Assembly: GCA_033065855.1 (NCBI GenBank)
Contig: JAVXUO010000473.1
Coordinates: 124,001-188,000, forward strand
Length of the DNA: 64,000 nucleotides
Origin: Escallonia rubra
Taxonomy: Eukaryota > Streptophyta > Magnoliopsida > Escalloniales > Escalloniaceae
Reading direction: 5' to 3'
Each line of letters begins with the position of its first letter. The stretch's first letter is position 1. A model generated the notes under the pieces. The model was not told the origin of the DNA. It did not search any database and saw only the letters and a list, made by a program, of their open reading frames with translations. Below, piece by piece: positions 36,688-48,330 of the stretch. A program made the position numbers and the translations under genes.

Positions 36688-37460
36688 TTTTATTTTTTTT
36701 AAAATTTCACCGAGAGAAATTTGTTAGAACTGCAATTCATATATATAATCCGCCGATAAGGGGAATTGAACTCGGGACCTCGAGGCCCCTTGTCATCTCC
36801 ACCACCTAGAGATGTCAAAAGGGTCGGGCCGCCCGCGGGCCGGCCTGGCCCGGGCCCAAACGTGAATAGTGCTGGCCCTAACCTGTAGGGCCAGGCCCGG
36901 CCCTTGGCCGGCCCGTTTCTGACCCTCTTTTCGGCCTTATTTTGGCCCAGTCCTTTGGCCCTAAACCATTTTGAGTCATTTTTTTTTTCTTTTCCCCTTC
37001 TTTCTCCCACATCATTCTCTCTACACCTCATATTTTACTCTTTTATTTTAACTTTTTGGACATGCACATTACTTTATATTTATTCATGTGAAAATATTGT
37101 CTTTTTGCGAACAAAATTACTCTTTGTTGCTAATCACTATTCTCAAATAGAGTAAACGTAAAGCTCTAAGACACTTCATTAGTCACGAGAGAGATATTGA
37201 ATGATTTAGGGCCTATCAATTGTATTTATTTTGTGAATTAGTATTTTTGCAACACAAAAAAGAAAAAAAAAGCCCTGGGCCGGCCCTAAAGTTAGGGCCT
37301 AGGGCAAGCTTGGACATGGCCTCCATTTCCAAGATTTGGGCCCGGCCCGGTTTATAAGGCCCGAATCCCTAAATGGCCCGGCCCTTTTTCTGGCCCGCTG
37401 GGCCCGGGCTGGGCCGGCCCAAGCCCGGCCCATTGACACCTCTACCACCACCCCTTTGGA
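36688..37460 (-). mobile_element. tRNA-derived SINE interrupted by a hAT element
   Basis: A 16-bp direct repeat, TTGTCCATAAGATGTT, at 36672-36687 and 37461-37476 flanks the segment, as expected for a retroposon target duplication. Between them on the minus strand the sequence starts TCCAAAGGGGTGGTGG. It has an A-box-like GGTGGAGATGACAAGG and a B-box-like GAGTTCAATTCCC, and ends in an A-rich tail (AAAAAAAATAAAAA) just before the duplication. Removing the hAT element and its 8-bp duplication leaves ~127 bp, a normal SINE size. Family not identified. Confidence 0.75.
36807..37444. mobile_element. Short non-autonomous hAT element inside the SINE
   Basis: The ends are TAGAGATGTCAAAAGGG (left) and, read inward from the right, TAGAGGTGTCAATGGGCC: the same family as 337-5350 and 18354-19656. 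A perfect 8-bp duplication, CCACCACC, lies at 36799-36806 and 37445-37452. GGCCC-rich arms flank an AT-rich core; length 638 bp, no transposase. Confidence 0.92.
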
Positions 37461-37476
37461 TTGTCCATAAGATGTT

Positions 37477-39893
37477 GAATATGTGAATTTCCTCTGTCTG
37501 CACTTGTATAGGTTGGGCTAAGGTTTCTCAGAGGAGATAATGGATTAAAAAGGTCAACATTGACATTTTTCAAAAGGTTCATTGGCCTACCACAACCAGA
37601 AGGAGGATGAGGGGTGGGAGGGATGGAAATGAAGCAAGGTTTGGGGGTTGGGGCGGGACTCTACTGTCGAGACAACGGAGATAGTAGCGGGAAGGCAAAT
37701 TTCATCAGCTTTATAATGGTTTGCACGTATGGTTTTTTCCTCTTCCTCCTTATCCACCGTTGATTCGTCTTTTATTTCCATCTCAGCCATTCGTTGGCTG
37801 TTGGACCACAACTTCTTGTTTAGAGGGATACCCGAAGTGGCCTGATGGGCTTGTATGCTAATAAATTCCTCTGGATCACTTACTGAAACTAGGACTGGTA
37901 TACGATTTTCCAGCCATTTGTTCATTGTGCCATTCTTTCCGGTGTCCGATCCTATCACCGAGAAAGCAAATATTGTTGGTATATTCATACTTTATTTAAT
38001 ATTTTCTTTTTCTTAAATAAAAAGCAGTAATCAAAGGCTTGGCTTGATCAATTTCAACACAAATTTGAGCATATTTACCTCTTGTTGATGTGGATGTGTT
38101 GATATCAATCTTTAGCGGTTTCCTAATCTACTTTCCAATTTGAAACAAAGCTTTTTCTTCATAATATTCAATAGGAAGTTCTGAAAATCGTAGCCAAATT
38201 GCTGTTTTGATTGTTGCAAATAATTCAAACAAAACAACTTTTTTCTGTTAGTAAGCTCGTAAATAATGAAGTAACAAAAATTCACGTGTACCATTATTTC
38301 CCTTACCAAGGGTATGAAAAGTATATTTACCTCGAGGTCTCTTTGATAATGCGATGGTTTTTTTACCGACCAAACGGAGTACTATTCTTAGTACGAAAAA
38401 TCTCGCTTGAACCACATATAAAGAAGTACTTTTCAGCTAGCTAGGTTAAGGTGCAGATTAGGTCGCTCTCTTTAAGACGGTTCGTCCCCCTACGATATAT
38501 ACCCAGTGCAATAGGCCTCAGCACGCCGCCTCCAGGATACAACAACCCAACTTGTCTACACTTACTGGAGCTTCTCTTAGCTTGCACAACTAGAGAAGCG
38601 GAAGCTTCACACAACACCATTCTTGCTCAAAAAATTGCATATTGCTATCATTGTTTTAAGATAACAAAATACTATGCACATGTCATCCACATTTTATCTC
38701 AGCAATGCAGATTGCAGGGTGTGCATGAGAGATGACACCCAAACATTCATTGAAATATGCAAGCTGACCCAAAAAAAAAAAATCTTGTTCTAAAAATAGT
38801 TGGACATATTCTTGAACCCAAGCCTTACACATAGGATTTGGAAAAATGCGACAGATTGGCTACTGAGAGTCGTCTCTTTTTTAGGAGAAAATATTTTGTG
38901 GTTGTCTTACACCACCTCATATGCTGAGGCGGTATATAACAACCAATATTACTATAACATATCGGCAAAAATGTCAATTGTGGGCCACGTCACCAGCTGA
39001 ACTTAAACATATAGGCAAAAATCACCTTCAACCACCTCTCTGTCGCTCTTGGACCACGACTTTGACTGTCGACTGCCGGCCCTGTTCGTCGTCGCCCTGC
39101 CTCCACAGCATTGCCAGCCCTCGCGGCCTGTCTGGGGAGCCTTGCTCTCAGCCCTTACTCCATCCTTGCTGTCTCTCACTTTGCATACTTGGAAACTGAC
39201 TCGGACTGCAGCCTTTGTGGCACCTCCACATAGATACGAACCCACTTTCCTTGGCATCAACAGTTATTTTCATCCACCCTTTAACAGTGATATGAAGCTT
39301 CACCATATACCATGAAAATCACATTCTAAGTCTCCGTTCATTAGAGACATATTAAGGCGCATAGATTAATTTTTTTTCTTTATCTTCATAATTTTGCATC
39401 ATTAAAGAGAGCATCTCTTACTAAGCAATTCTTTGATTAAGAGTGAACATTTTTTTTATAAGTCATCAATTATCTTATCTCTCTATAATACTACAACTTC
39501 ATTTGCACCCATTTCCTTTCAATGGAGTTTCTTTATACACAATTAATTTTTACTAAAAGATTGTGATCACGACTTGGTTTTGTCAAGTCTTGGGTAAGCT
39601 TTGTGGATTCAAGGCTTGTGTTTAGTGTGGAAATATCACCAGGTTCTAAGGTTTTGATCTTGACATAGAAGAATGTTGTTGCTCATGGATTCTAGTGCTC
39701 TTGTAAGGAACTTTCCTGAAGAGGTAAATATAGGCCTAAAGACAATTCAAGCCAAATCATTTAAATTTTCTTGCCAACTATCTCTAATTCAATCTCTTTA
39801 CTTATTGTTCTATATTTGTTTGAAATTGTGTAGTTAGCATCTTGATTGAGATGTTCATTAGTTTGATTGAAATTCATGATTGTATTTATTTTA
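37477..39893. other. No gene recognised
   Basis: Contains short unassigned frames, including one on - at 37587-37988 that could belong to the neighbouring LINE but shows no diagnostic motif. AT-rich stretches lie at 38100-38420 and 39340-39890. Nothing else is supportable. Confidence 0.4.
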
Positions 39894-40179
39894 AGGGCAA
39901 ATCCCAAAACTGTACCCTGAAGTTTACATTTTGTACAGCTTTAATATCCAAGTTTGAAGGTGCGTCAAAGAAGTATCCAATTTTGAAAAAGCGTACCAAA
40001 TTAGTACCTCGGCTGACGGAAAAATGGATGCCTTTAAAAAGTCTGAGGGATAGGACCGTCAATCACAGAAAAATATATCTAAAAAACACGCCGATTTTCA
40101 AAGAAATACCTAACTTTAAAAAAGCGTACCAAATCAGTACCTCGCTTTTTTGTCTTCCTTAATTTAATCAAATAAAAAA

Positions 40180-40211
<32 letters not shown>

Positions 40212-41402
40212 GTATGATCAATTTATACCTGTTACTTAATTAATCATTAAAATATATCAACACGTGGCATTATCTTAACAATTTGTACTTTTTATCTTCC
40301 TTAATTAATCATTAAAAAACATTCAATTTTTGTATATTCCTTAATTAATCATTAAAAAAAAACACACACACACACACACACACTCTCTCTCTCCATATAA
40401 GCCACCGTCTCCCTGTCATCTTGGAGCCACCGCCGTAATCATTTGTCATCCTCATCGTCCACACCAGCGACCCACCCCATCACCACTGATCTGGCCAATG
40501 TAACCTCCCACACCAGTGAACATACCACAGTCATCACCGATCTAGTGACCATCATTACTTACCGACCAGTTTACCACCATCGTCCCTAACCACTGACGTC
40601 CAGATCAATCTTCAATCACCGTCGGCGCTCACATCCACGACCCAAGACCAACCGTCGCCGGCGTAGCCAACACCACCATAACCTGGCATCACCACCACCA
40701 TAACTCCTATGCAATGACATCATCACCGCCGGTTGACTGAGCACCAATTTTCAAAAACTGGGTACTCGTGATAACACGACATTTCTACACAATCTTCTCC
40801 TTTCGGGTGACACAGTTCTGTAGAATCCGTGGCTTGGTTGTAGGGAGAGTTTGAATGGACTAATTGAGCTGATTTGGGGATTTCGAAGAACCTTAATAAT
40901 GGAGTGAATGCGGGGGAGACCATACACATACCAATTCATTCCAAGGTTCATGTATTTTGCTTCAAGCCTCTTATTGTGTGCATTTGTGTTGGTAGTGTGA
41001 GGTGGTCGATGGTGTTGGGGTTGAGGCGACAACTTTGGGTTTTGTGACAACGGTGGCCACATGGGTGTTGGGTTTGTGACGATGGTGGCCACACGGGTGT
41101 TGGGCTGATGACGACGGTGTTGGTTTTGTGATGGTGGTGGTGACATGTAGTGGTCGACGGTGGTGCTAGGCGACGATAATGGTGGTGGTGGTGGTCAGGT
41201 GGTTTTGGTGGGTGATGGTGGTAATGGGGGTGTTAAGTAATAGGTATAAATTGGTCAGAGAGAGAGTGTGTGTGTGTTTTGATTAAATTAAGGAAGACAA
41301 AAAATTGAGGTATTGATTTGGCACGCTTTTTCAAAGTTAGGTACTTATTTAAAAATCGGCGTGTTTTTTAGATATATTTTTCTGTTATTGATGGTCCTAA
41401 TT
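39894..41402. mobile_element. Long-TIR non-autonomous DNA element, right end truncated
   Basis: An inverted repeat of ~180 bp pairs 40048-40236 with 41222-41402. Shared text includes AGAAAAATATATCTAAAAAA, ACACGCCGATTTT, AAAGCGTACCAAATCA and TTTATACCTGTTACTTAA with mismatches. The left arm extends outward to ~39894 (GGGCAAATCCCAAAACTGTA) without a partner on the right, so the right end is cut. Within the left arm, AAAGCGTACCAAAT...AGTACCTCG occurs twice, ~131 bp apart. CT and AC microsatellites (40177-40210, 40363-40395; mirrored at 41257-41277) lie inside. The interior is CCACCA-rich with no transposase. Long TIRs fit a Mutator-like origin, unproven. Confidence 0.7.
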
Positions 41403-42500
41403 TTTGAAACCCTATTCACCACCCCACCCCCTCCCCCTAGGGTTGTTTTATAGGTTTCTATTATAATCTTTCATCTGGAATTTTTCCATGAGAATTGTTA
41501 AATGATGACTCGACCTTAGATCGACTCAAGGTGTTCCCCCGACTAAAGTATATGTCATCACTTATTTTAGAACTCTTATAATTTGCTTTTGGTCGAAAGT
41601 TCTAGCGCTTTGCTCAATGAAACATAAGTGGCCCAAGAGTTACGGTGTACACAAAGTCACGAACCATATATCTCGTTCCAAATTTTTTCAAACTCTTTCT
41701 GAGTTCATTTTCAAGCAAGCATCATACTTGGAAAAAAAAGTTTAATTATTTTGCTCAAGCATCTTGAAGATTCACATGCGAAATCACATTCGCGTACGTC
41801 AAGTGAAAAAATCACGTAAGTCATCGCCTCACCTGCAGAGTATCAATCTATCTATAGAGCGTTTCAGTTTCAATCCACCTTGCAAGAAGGTTTTTCATTG
41901 TAAACTTTGTTCCATATTTGTAATTGGTGGATATATCACATTATTGTTGATTGATTCTGGTGTCGACAAGAATCAGAGCATCTATTGTCGTGTTCCTCAG
42001 GTCATTGCTATACTGAAGTTTAACCATGTTAGTGCAATTTGCACTTCATTTGTTTGCCCACTTGGTATTAGTGCAGCATTTTTCAATTTTTTATTGATCA
42101 TTGACATGTTTCTCCATGAGCGATATAATTCCTTTTAAGCTTAAAGTTTTAGAGCAACCATTGACAATAAAGCCCAAGAAGCATCAAGTCTTAAGTCCTT
42201 AACCTACCCTCAATTGATTGACTAAAAGAATATGCTTGGATGGAACAATTTTTTTTTGTGGAAAGTCAACGCTATCAACACGACTCCATCATACAAGGTG
42301 TTTTTGGTCAACGTTTATGCTAACTTCAGAGTATGTTAATGTATATCCCAACATCCAAATACTAAAACTTCCTGTGCTATAGAAGACAATTATAACAACG
42401 GTCAGAAGGTTCCGTGTAAGATGCAGAATTGATCTACCTGAAATTACATGAGTTGGGTCTCTGAATAGCAGTTGCAGTTTCCTCATAAATTTCATGCTCT
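41403..42500. other. No gene recognised
   Basis: A 124-codon open frame on + (41764-42138) has no recognisable motif and ordinary composition. It is not called as a gene. Otherwise AT-rich intergenic DNA. Confidence 0.4.
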
Positions 42501-42739
42501 CAGGTTATGTGCTCCTGCTGCTAGGTCCGACCAACTGTGTATTCCCTTCAACCTGCCCACCAGAGTGCCCACCATTACCACCGGCATTAATAACCACTTG
42601 GTTGGGAATCAAAGTCATTTCTTCTTTGTAATCATAAACCCCACCAGTTTTGCTAATAACGCCAATCTGGTCATCGTGATGCCCACCGTAAACAGCATTG
42701 ACAACCTCCATTCATGTAGAAGAACTTGCCTTCTACTGG

Positions 42740-43740
42740 TTGTCAGAAGCTCCACCATTGTCACTACTTTCGGCATTCTGCTCACTGTGGTCCCCACCAG
42801 TACTAATACTCCCATTAATTTGCTCACCCTCATGCCCAACATTACCAGTATCTATTACTTCTTGTTCCATAGATGAAGCAACATCATCTTGCTTATTATG
42901 AGTCCCCCTAGTATAATTAATCCAATTGATTAGCTCGTGGTGATCCATGCTATTAATAACACCAATAACCTTATTCTCTGTCAAAGAGTCTGCATTTTCA
43001 CGGCTGTTATAAGCCTCAATTGTATCACTCGTATGATCTGTCTGACGCCCACCATACATAAAAGAATATGAATCGTATTGTCCATTCTCTTGAGAACTAC
43101 GACTTCTGTGACAAAATCTCTTCAGAATCGGAATCCTCTTGCTTCTGATCAGCCCCACCAGTGAAGATAAGTGTCCCCTTGCCTAAAGAAGCATAACCCA
43201 TCTCTTGCAATGTCAGTGCACACTCAAGCCTTACCAACACCTCAGCCATTGTAGGCCGCTTTTCTGGACGAGCCTGGACGCATCGCCTTGCAACCTGCGC
43301 AAAAACCCTCAAACAATCCAGCAAGATGTGAACATCCAACTGGGATCAATTATCCGCTCTAATATTCCTTCATTAATGCAGTACAAAGCCCATCGGGCTA
43401 AACCCTACCGCTCTTGATCCAAGCTCGAATTTACCAACGGTGGCCTCCTGCACAACACTTCCAACAAAACAACCCCAAAAGCATATACATCCGACTTAAA
43501 ACTAACTTTGTTGATTTTAACACAGGCTGGATCCAGTTATCCTAATGTACCTACAATATTGGCTGTAACATTTTACCACGACTGATCCACTGGAACCATT
43601 GAGTGCGGCCTAAATTCAGGCCCTAATTTCGCCACACCAAAATCAATAATCTTGGCCGTCAAATTGTCATCCAGCAATATGTTCGAACTCTTTAAATCGC
43701 GATGTATGACATTACATTGCAGGCTCGTACTGCTGTGTGA
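42740..43740 (-). pseudogene. Receptor-like kinase remnant (CrRLK1L/FERONIA-type kinase domain)
   Basis: On the minus strand from ~43710: [17 protein letters not shown] (catalytic loop) and [14 protein letters not shown] (DFG). Then, across frame changes, NIVGTLG-LDP, SFKSDVYAFGVVLLEVLCRR, GILERIIDPSW, and at 43339-43097 RCVQARPEKRPTMAEVLVRLECALTLQE. That last block is the end of a CrRLK1L-type kinase domain. In-frame stops follow DQSW, fall inside GTLG-LDP and after DQER; a frame change precedes the last block. Another overlapping frame continues as a Ser/Asn-rich tail to ~42740. The ATP-binding lobe, transmembrane and malectin-like regions are absent from the adjacent sequence. The remnant therefore cannot encode a kinase. 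Confidence 0.8.
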
Positions 43741-43924
43741 TGGAGGCTAGAGACAATGAAGTTATATGTCAGCCTCAAGCAGCTGCAGGGCAACATCAAC
43801 CTCAATCAACACCCCAACAGTACCAGCGTCCATTGAAAATCAAAGTGAAAATTTACTTTACATTCGTTGTATAACTCAAAGAAAGCAACATTTTAGTGCA
43901 TTTCACCTATTCACCCTAAAAGAG

Positions 43925-44125
43925 TGACGATGGCAATACGGTTTTAACAATTTTAATCCTTCTAAAAAGAGAAATGTCAGTTTGGTACAAGAACAATATA
44001 ATGTTGAACGCAAGCCCTATGGCCACCTATAGAGTGTGGTGGCATTAAGGTTTCAACAATTTGAAGCCCTTTAAGAAGGAAAAAAAAATGATTAGTGTAG
44101 GACAAGAACAACTAATGTTTAAGGT
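43925..44125. repeat. Degenerate two-copy tandem duplication, ~110-bp period
   Basis: The text around 43925-44010 (GGTTTTAACAATTTTAATCC, then GTACAAGAACAA and AATGTT) recurs at 44036-44125 (GGTTTCAACAATTTGAAGCC, then GGACAAGAACAA and AATGTT). Divergence is substantial. No function seen. Confidence 0.55.
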
Positions 44126-44819
44126 AAGCAATAAAGCTTTTGTGGGAGCAGCCATCGGTTTTTTTCTTCCAATTTTCAGAAATGAAGGACGTTTCCTCCC
44201 TTCGACTAGAAAATATTCCAACCATCTAAAACTATTATTTAGATATTGTAAAATGATTTTCTGTCTCTTTTTACTCCGTTTTTTGTCACATTAGCTCCTT
44301 CCGATCCAACGGTTCTAAATCATATAGACCTGTAAGATTAATAGTGTCTACTCATCTTCAACCATCCATTTGTCTTAGTAAGGAAAAAACCCGAGATATA
44401 AAAATATCACCATAGAGGTTCGATGGATGCGAAAATATTGCCAGAGGTATTAAGATCGCTAACAGTGTTTCGATCTTATTAAACTTTTCTACACATCGAA
44501 ACCTCAATGTTACGTCTATTCTATGCTAATTTACATTCCTATTTGACAATTTGATGTACGAATTAACATTTGATGCGCTAACTAACATTTTCTTTATGTT
44601 TGGATAACATTTTCTACGTATTTGTAACTCTAGATGATTCAATTTGGTGTTTTCAGAAGCAAAATCTCAAAATGATGACTAAATAAGAAGATCTCAAGGA
44701 CATTCATGAAATTGAAAACAGAAAAGGCAATAATAAAATTTTATTCAGGTATATAATAATAATAATAGGATAAATAGAGAAATTAGAGGATAAGCAAGTG
44801 CAATCCCTTTGTCAAATTG

Positions 44820-44975
44820 TTGGCCATATAAAATTTGGAAGCAGACCTTACAACTCCCTTCCCACCATGTCATAGGCTCATAGCCAAGCCAAGTGGATAA
44901 AATCCACACAGCACCGGACAAGAGACCGTAAAGCAAACACACACACACACACGCACGCCTACCTGAAAAACGCAA
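44820..44975 (+). promoter_or_regulatory. Probable promoter and leader of the FTR variable-chain gene
   Basis: CATATAAAATT at ~44824 and GGATAAAATCC at ~44896 are TATA-like, 70-150 bases before the ATG. An AC microsatellite (~44937-44955) lies in the presumed leader. Which TATA-like site is used cannot be told from the sequence. Confidence 0.4.
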
Positions 44976-45539
44976 ATGACATCTCCGGCATTCTTCTCCG
45001 CGGCCCCGCCGATGAATCACCACCACCATAACTACCGCATCCACCACCTCACAACGAGAAATGACTCCTCTCACTTAATTTCGTTTCGAACTTGTACAGC
45101 TAGTGCCTCCGCTTCAGCTTGTGCGTGTGCCAGTGCCAGCTCATCACCGCTCCGAAAAACACGGAGAACAATATCCCCTTCACCAATCAGAGCTTCGACG
45201 AATTCCACGGCAACCGTCGACGATCCGTCGGTGGCATCCTCGTCGGCGACGGCGTCGCTGTACTCCGAGGAGGACGAGGCGGCGGCGGCGGCGGCCGCGA
45301 AGATCGGGGCTCGGGTTAGGGTTAAGGGGCCGTTGAAAGTGTACCACGTCCCGAAGGTACCGGAACTGGAATTGACCGGAATGGAGGGGGTGTTGAAGCA
45401 GTACGTAGGGGAGTGGAAGGGCAAGCGCATTTCGGCGAACCTGCCGTACAAAATTGCATTCGTGGCGGACATCGGAGGGCGCGAGGGCGTCAAGTTCGTC
45501 GCGCATCTCAAGGAAGACGAGTTCGAGTACCTCGAGTGA
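44976..45539 (+). CDS. FTRA: Ferredoxin-thioredoxin reductase, variable (A) chain, chloroplast
   Basis: Small structural subunit of the chloroplast heterodimer that passes electrons from photosystem-reduced ferredoxin, through the [4Fe-4S] catalytic chain, to thioredoxins. This chain has no catalytic residues; it clamps and stabilises the catalytic subunit and helps dock ferredoxin. 187 residues, intronless. Residues ~1-75 are a Ser/Thr/Ala/Arg-rich transit peptide; ~100-187 form the SH3-like barrel with family-typical text IGARVRVKGPLKVYHVPKVP, LTGMEGVLKQYVGEWKGKR, ISANLPYKIAFV and FVAHLKEDEFEYLE. The ATG chosen is the first, and it gives a full transit peptide; a second ATG lies 11 codons on. 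GC-rich 5' coding half. Long open frames on the opposite strand are shadows. Confidence 0.95.
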   Translation: MTSPAFFSAAPPMNHHHHNYRIHHLTTRNDSSHLISFRTCTASASASACACASASSSPLRKTRRTISPSPIRASTNSTATVDDPSVASSSATASLYSEEDEAAAAAAAKIGARVRVKGPLKVYHVPKVPELELTGMEGVLKQYVGEWKGKRISANLPYKIAFVADIGGREGVKFVAHLKEDEFEYLE

Positions 45540-46339
45540 GTCGTTTGGTTGATTGTATTCACAGTTTAAGTTTGGTTCCGCTTTTGTGTTGCTATATTTA
45601 ACATGACTGCCACCGGATATTATATGTTTGTACAACATACAAGTAGATAATTCAGGTATATATCGTTTTGAATTTGCATTGCGGTCTTGTCTCTCAATGA
45701 CCATATATTTTTGATAAATGGGATACGATGAAGTCTTGCCTTTTAATGTAATGGCTGGTTTCGGATGTGATCCATGTTTTGCTAGACGGTGCGAAAAATT
45801 GTTGGTATTTGGGCACTTACATATGGGTGCGATTAGGCACATGTGATGTTATTGTGTGTCTTGCTCCTGTGCCGCTATTTAAGGTTCCGTTATACTAGGG
45901 TGTTATTTACAGAGGTTGGCTACTTTTTAGTCTTACTGCTACTATACTGCATAAAAGAAGGCCGACTGGATGCTACCTTTCATATGGTTTGTTACTTTAC
46001 CTTTTGAGCAGAACTTGGAGAAGCTTAGTGGCAGCTTTGATGTAAGTTGGTTTATAAGTTCAGTGTCGTATGGTATCTAATATCCAGACGTTTAAACTCA
46101 CTAACTTACTAGTACTGAGTACGTCTTGTTTAGCAACTTCTACTCCTCCCTCACTAGATTATGTCTGCATTAGCAGTTCCAAATACTCGCTGAACAAAAT
46201 GTATTTGGTTGCTTTCGTGATATAGTAAAAGCCATTTGGGATGGGGTGGTTGTCTTTAAAAGAGGTTGACTAGATGGACTTTGAAGAACAAATACAGATA
46301 TTTGGGTGGGAGACACACTTAAATTCATTAGGCGTTATC
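45540..46339 (+). other. FTRA 3' flank
   Basis: AT-richer DNA after the FTRA stop codon, presumed to include its 3' untranslated region. No separate gene recognised before the LINE debris begins. Confidence 0.45.
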
Positions 46340-48330
46340 TAGATAAGATTTCATATTTTTCCCGATGTCTAGATGGGTGGAGATGGCTTTATGGATGAGT
46401 TTGTCCCTTAGGTGTAGGCTCCTACTTATTTTGGTTAAGTGGTTATGGCCCTTGGTACGTGGTACAGATTTTATGAGAGTATTAGAAAAGGGCTGGATAA
46501 ACTTTTCCAAAACTATCCTTCTGTCTTTCCGTGATGAAGTACATTTTATGCCTTGGGAGTGTTGCTCACAGAAATATATTAACCAAGATTTTTTCTAGGG
46601 GGACTGGGTATCATAGACCTTTGATCTTTCATCTTGGTTATCATTAGCAAATGGTTGGTGAGATTTATGGTGGATAGAGATGCTCTTTGGAGGCGATTGA
46701 TAGTAGGCAAGTTTGGGGTGGGCGAAGAGTTTTGGGAACTCAAGGTGCCTCGGCATTCTCATGGCTTGAGCTTGTGGATTGGTATCAGCAGGCGGTGGGA
46801 TGTTTTAGAAACTTTTACCGATTTGAAGTGGGAAATGGAGGCCGGGTTAGATTTTTATTGAACAAACGGTGCGGTACGGAGGTCTGTGCAAGCCTTATAT
46901 CTCTCTCTCTTGCTTAGCCACCCATAAGGAGGCATTAGTGGCTTATGTTCTCGCCCTTAGTGATGATGGCATGCATTGGAACCCCATCCCTCGGTGTAAT
47001 TTCCAAGACTGGGAGTTCGATTCTGTGGCCTGCTTCTTAGAGCTCCTTTGCTCTTCGGACAGTGTTACTGGAGGGAGGACAAAAGTGTTGTAGAGAAATG
47101 GTGGCAGTGGCGTTTTCCCGGTAAAATCCCTTTACTTCTTGTTATCTGCGAAGGAGAATGTTTCTGTTCCTTGGAAGGAGGTGCCATATTCTTTTGCTCC
47201 ACTTCACCATTGTTTCTTCTTTTGGGAGGCAGCTAGAAATTCCATCGTAACGGGTGAAAACTTGAGAAAAGGCGGAAAGTTTATGTTAGTTGGTGTTACA
47301 TGTGTAAGGTGGATGGGGAGTTCGTTGGCCATTTACTTTATACACTGCGCGGCCCCTAATGCACTACGAGATTTTTTTTTTCCGCTTGGTGGGTATTATT
47401 GGGTAATGCCCTGCTTGGTGGTGGACCTGTTAAGGAATTGTTCTTTACTCAAGAGTCGGAAATGAAGGCAGAAGCTGTGTCTCTGATCCCCCTGTGTTAG
47501 TTATGGTGTGTTTAGACGGTGTGAACTTGAGAGCCTTAGAAGGAGTTTAACGGCCCATTGATAGTTTGAAGCCCCTGTTGTTCTCGACTTTGTTTTGTAG
47601 AGTGGAGGACTTTGCGATTTCCAGTGAGACCTACTTAACTTTTTTGGATAGTTTTTCTCAGTGTTTTGGTATTTGACAGTATTTTCCTAATGTAGAGAGG
47701 TTTCACCCTTTTTGCGAATAGTACTTCTTTTCTTCATGAAAAAACTGAATATTTCAATGGACTGTGATATAGAATGTACCTTTTACTATGTCTTCTCAAT
47801 GAGGAGCCTTTCCGGATCCCTTTCTAGAAGACAAGTCCATCGTGGGAACTTAAGTTGTTTGTTCAATTCTTGGCTTTTAGGCGTTAAAAAGCTCTTTTTT
47901 GAGCTCTTATTGGCTCTTTTACTTGTAGGGGTATTTAGAAGACAAAACCGCTCAACAGATGTTTCCTACGAAACTAATTTGCATGGTGTGCTTGAAAGTA
48001 TTCTTACACTGTACAATTTGAAGAATAGGAAGAAGATCATTATTAATGATTGCCACCTATGTTTTCTGGCGGAGGAACTATTAATCATTTTTCACTCAAT
48101 GCCCCCTTGTGCTGTCTTCTTGTTCTCAATTGGTGGGATGGTTAGGATTTTGGAATATGCTTAATTATAATCACTTGGCTTGTTCATCTTGAGTATGTGT
48201 CAAAGGTGAAGAACACTCCTCTGTCTGTAGTGCTGTTTATGGTGGAGGGAAATAAAAGCTTGTCAAGTTCCACGCTAGATGTGAAGCAGATATTTTGTGG
48301 TCTTTAATTCTAGCTTGGAAAGAATCTCTT
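46340..48330 (+). mobile_element. L1-type LINE, 3' part of ORF2, degenerate
   Basis: Text in several + frames matches the region after the reverse transcriptase of plant L1s: RVLEKGWINFSKTILLSF, SKWLVRFMVDRDALWRRL, VGKFGVGEEFW, FEVGNGGRVRF, DWEFDSVACFLELL. Near 47200-47450 there are FFFWEAARNSIVTGENLRK and CVRWMGSSLAIYFIHC, corresponding to the zf-RVT (FFAWEA... LL.HC) block. The order is right for a single element; it needs many frame changes and stops, so it is dead. Its 5' RT portion is missing, and it begins ~800 bases after the FTRA stop. Confidence 0.75.

Noticed and set aside
41764-42138. 124-codon open frame
   Set aside because: No recognisable domain, no conserved-looking composition and no gene context.
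45071-45842. Long minus-strand frames over the FTRA gene (163 and 220 codons)
   Set aside because: Antisense shadows of a GC-rich coding region; the + strand gene has clear family motifs.
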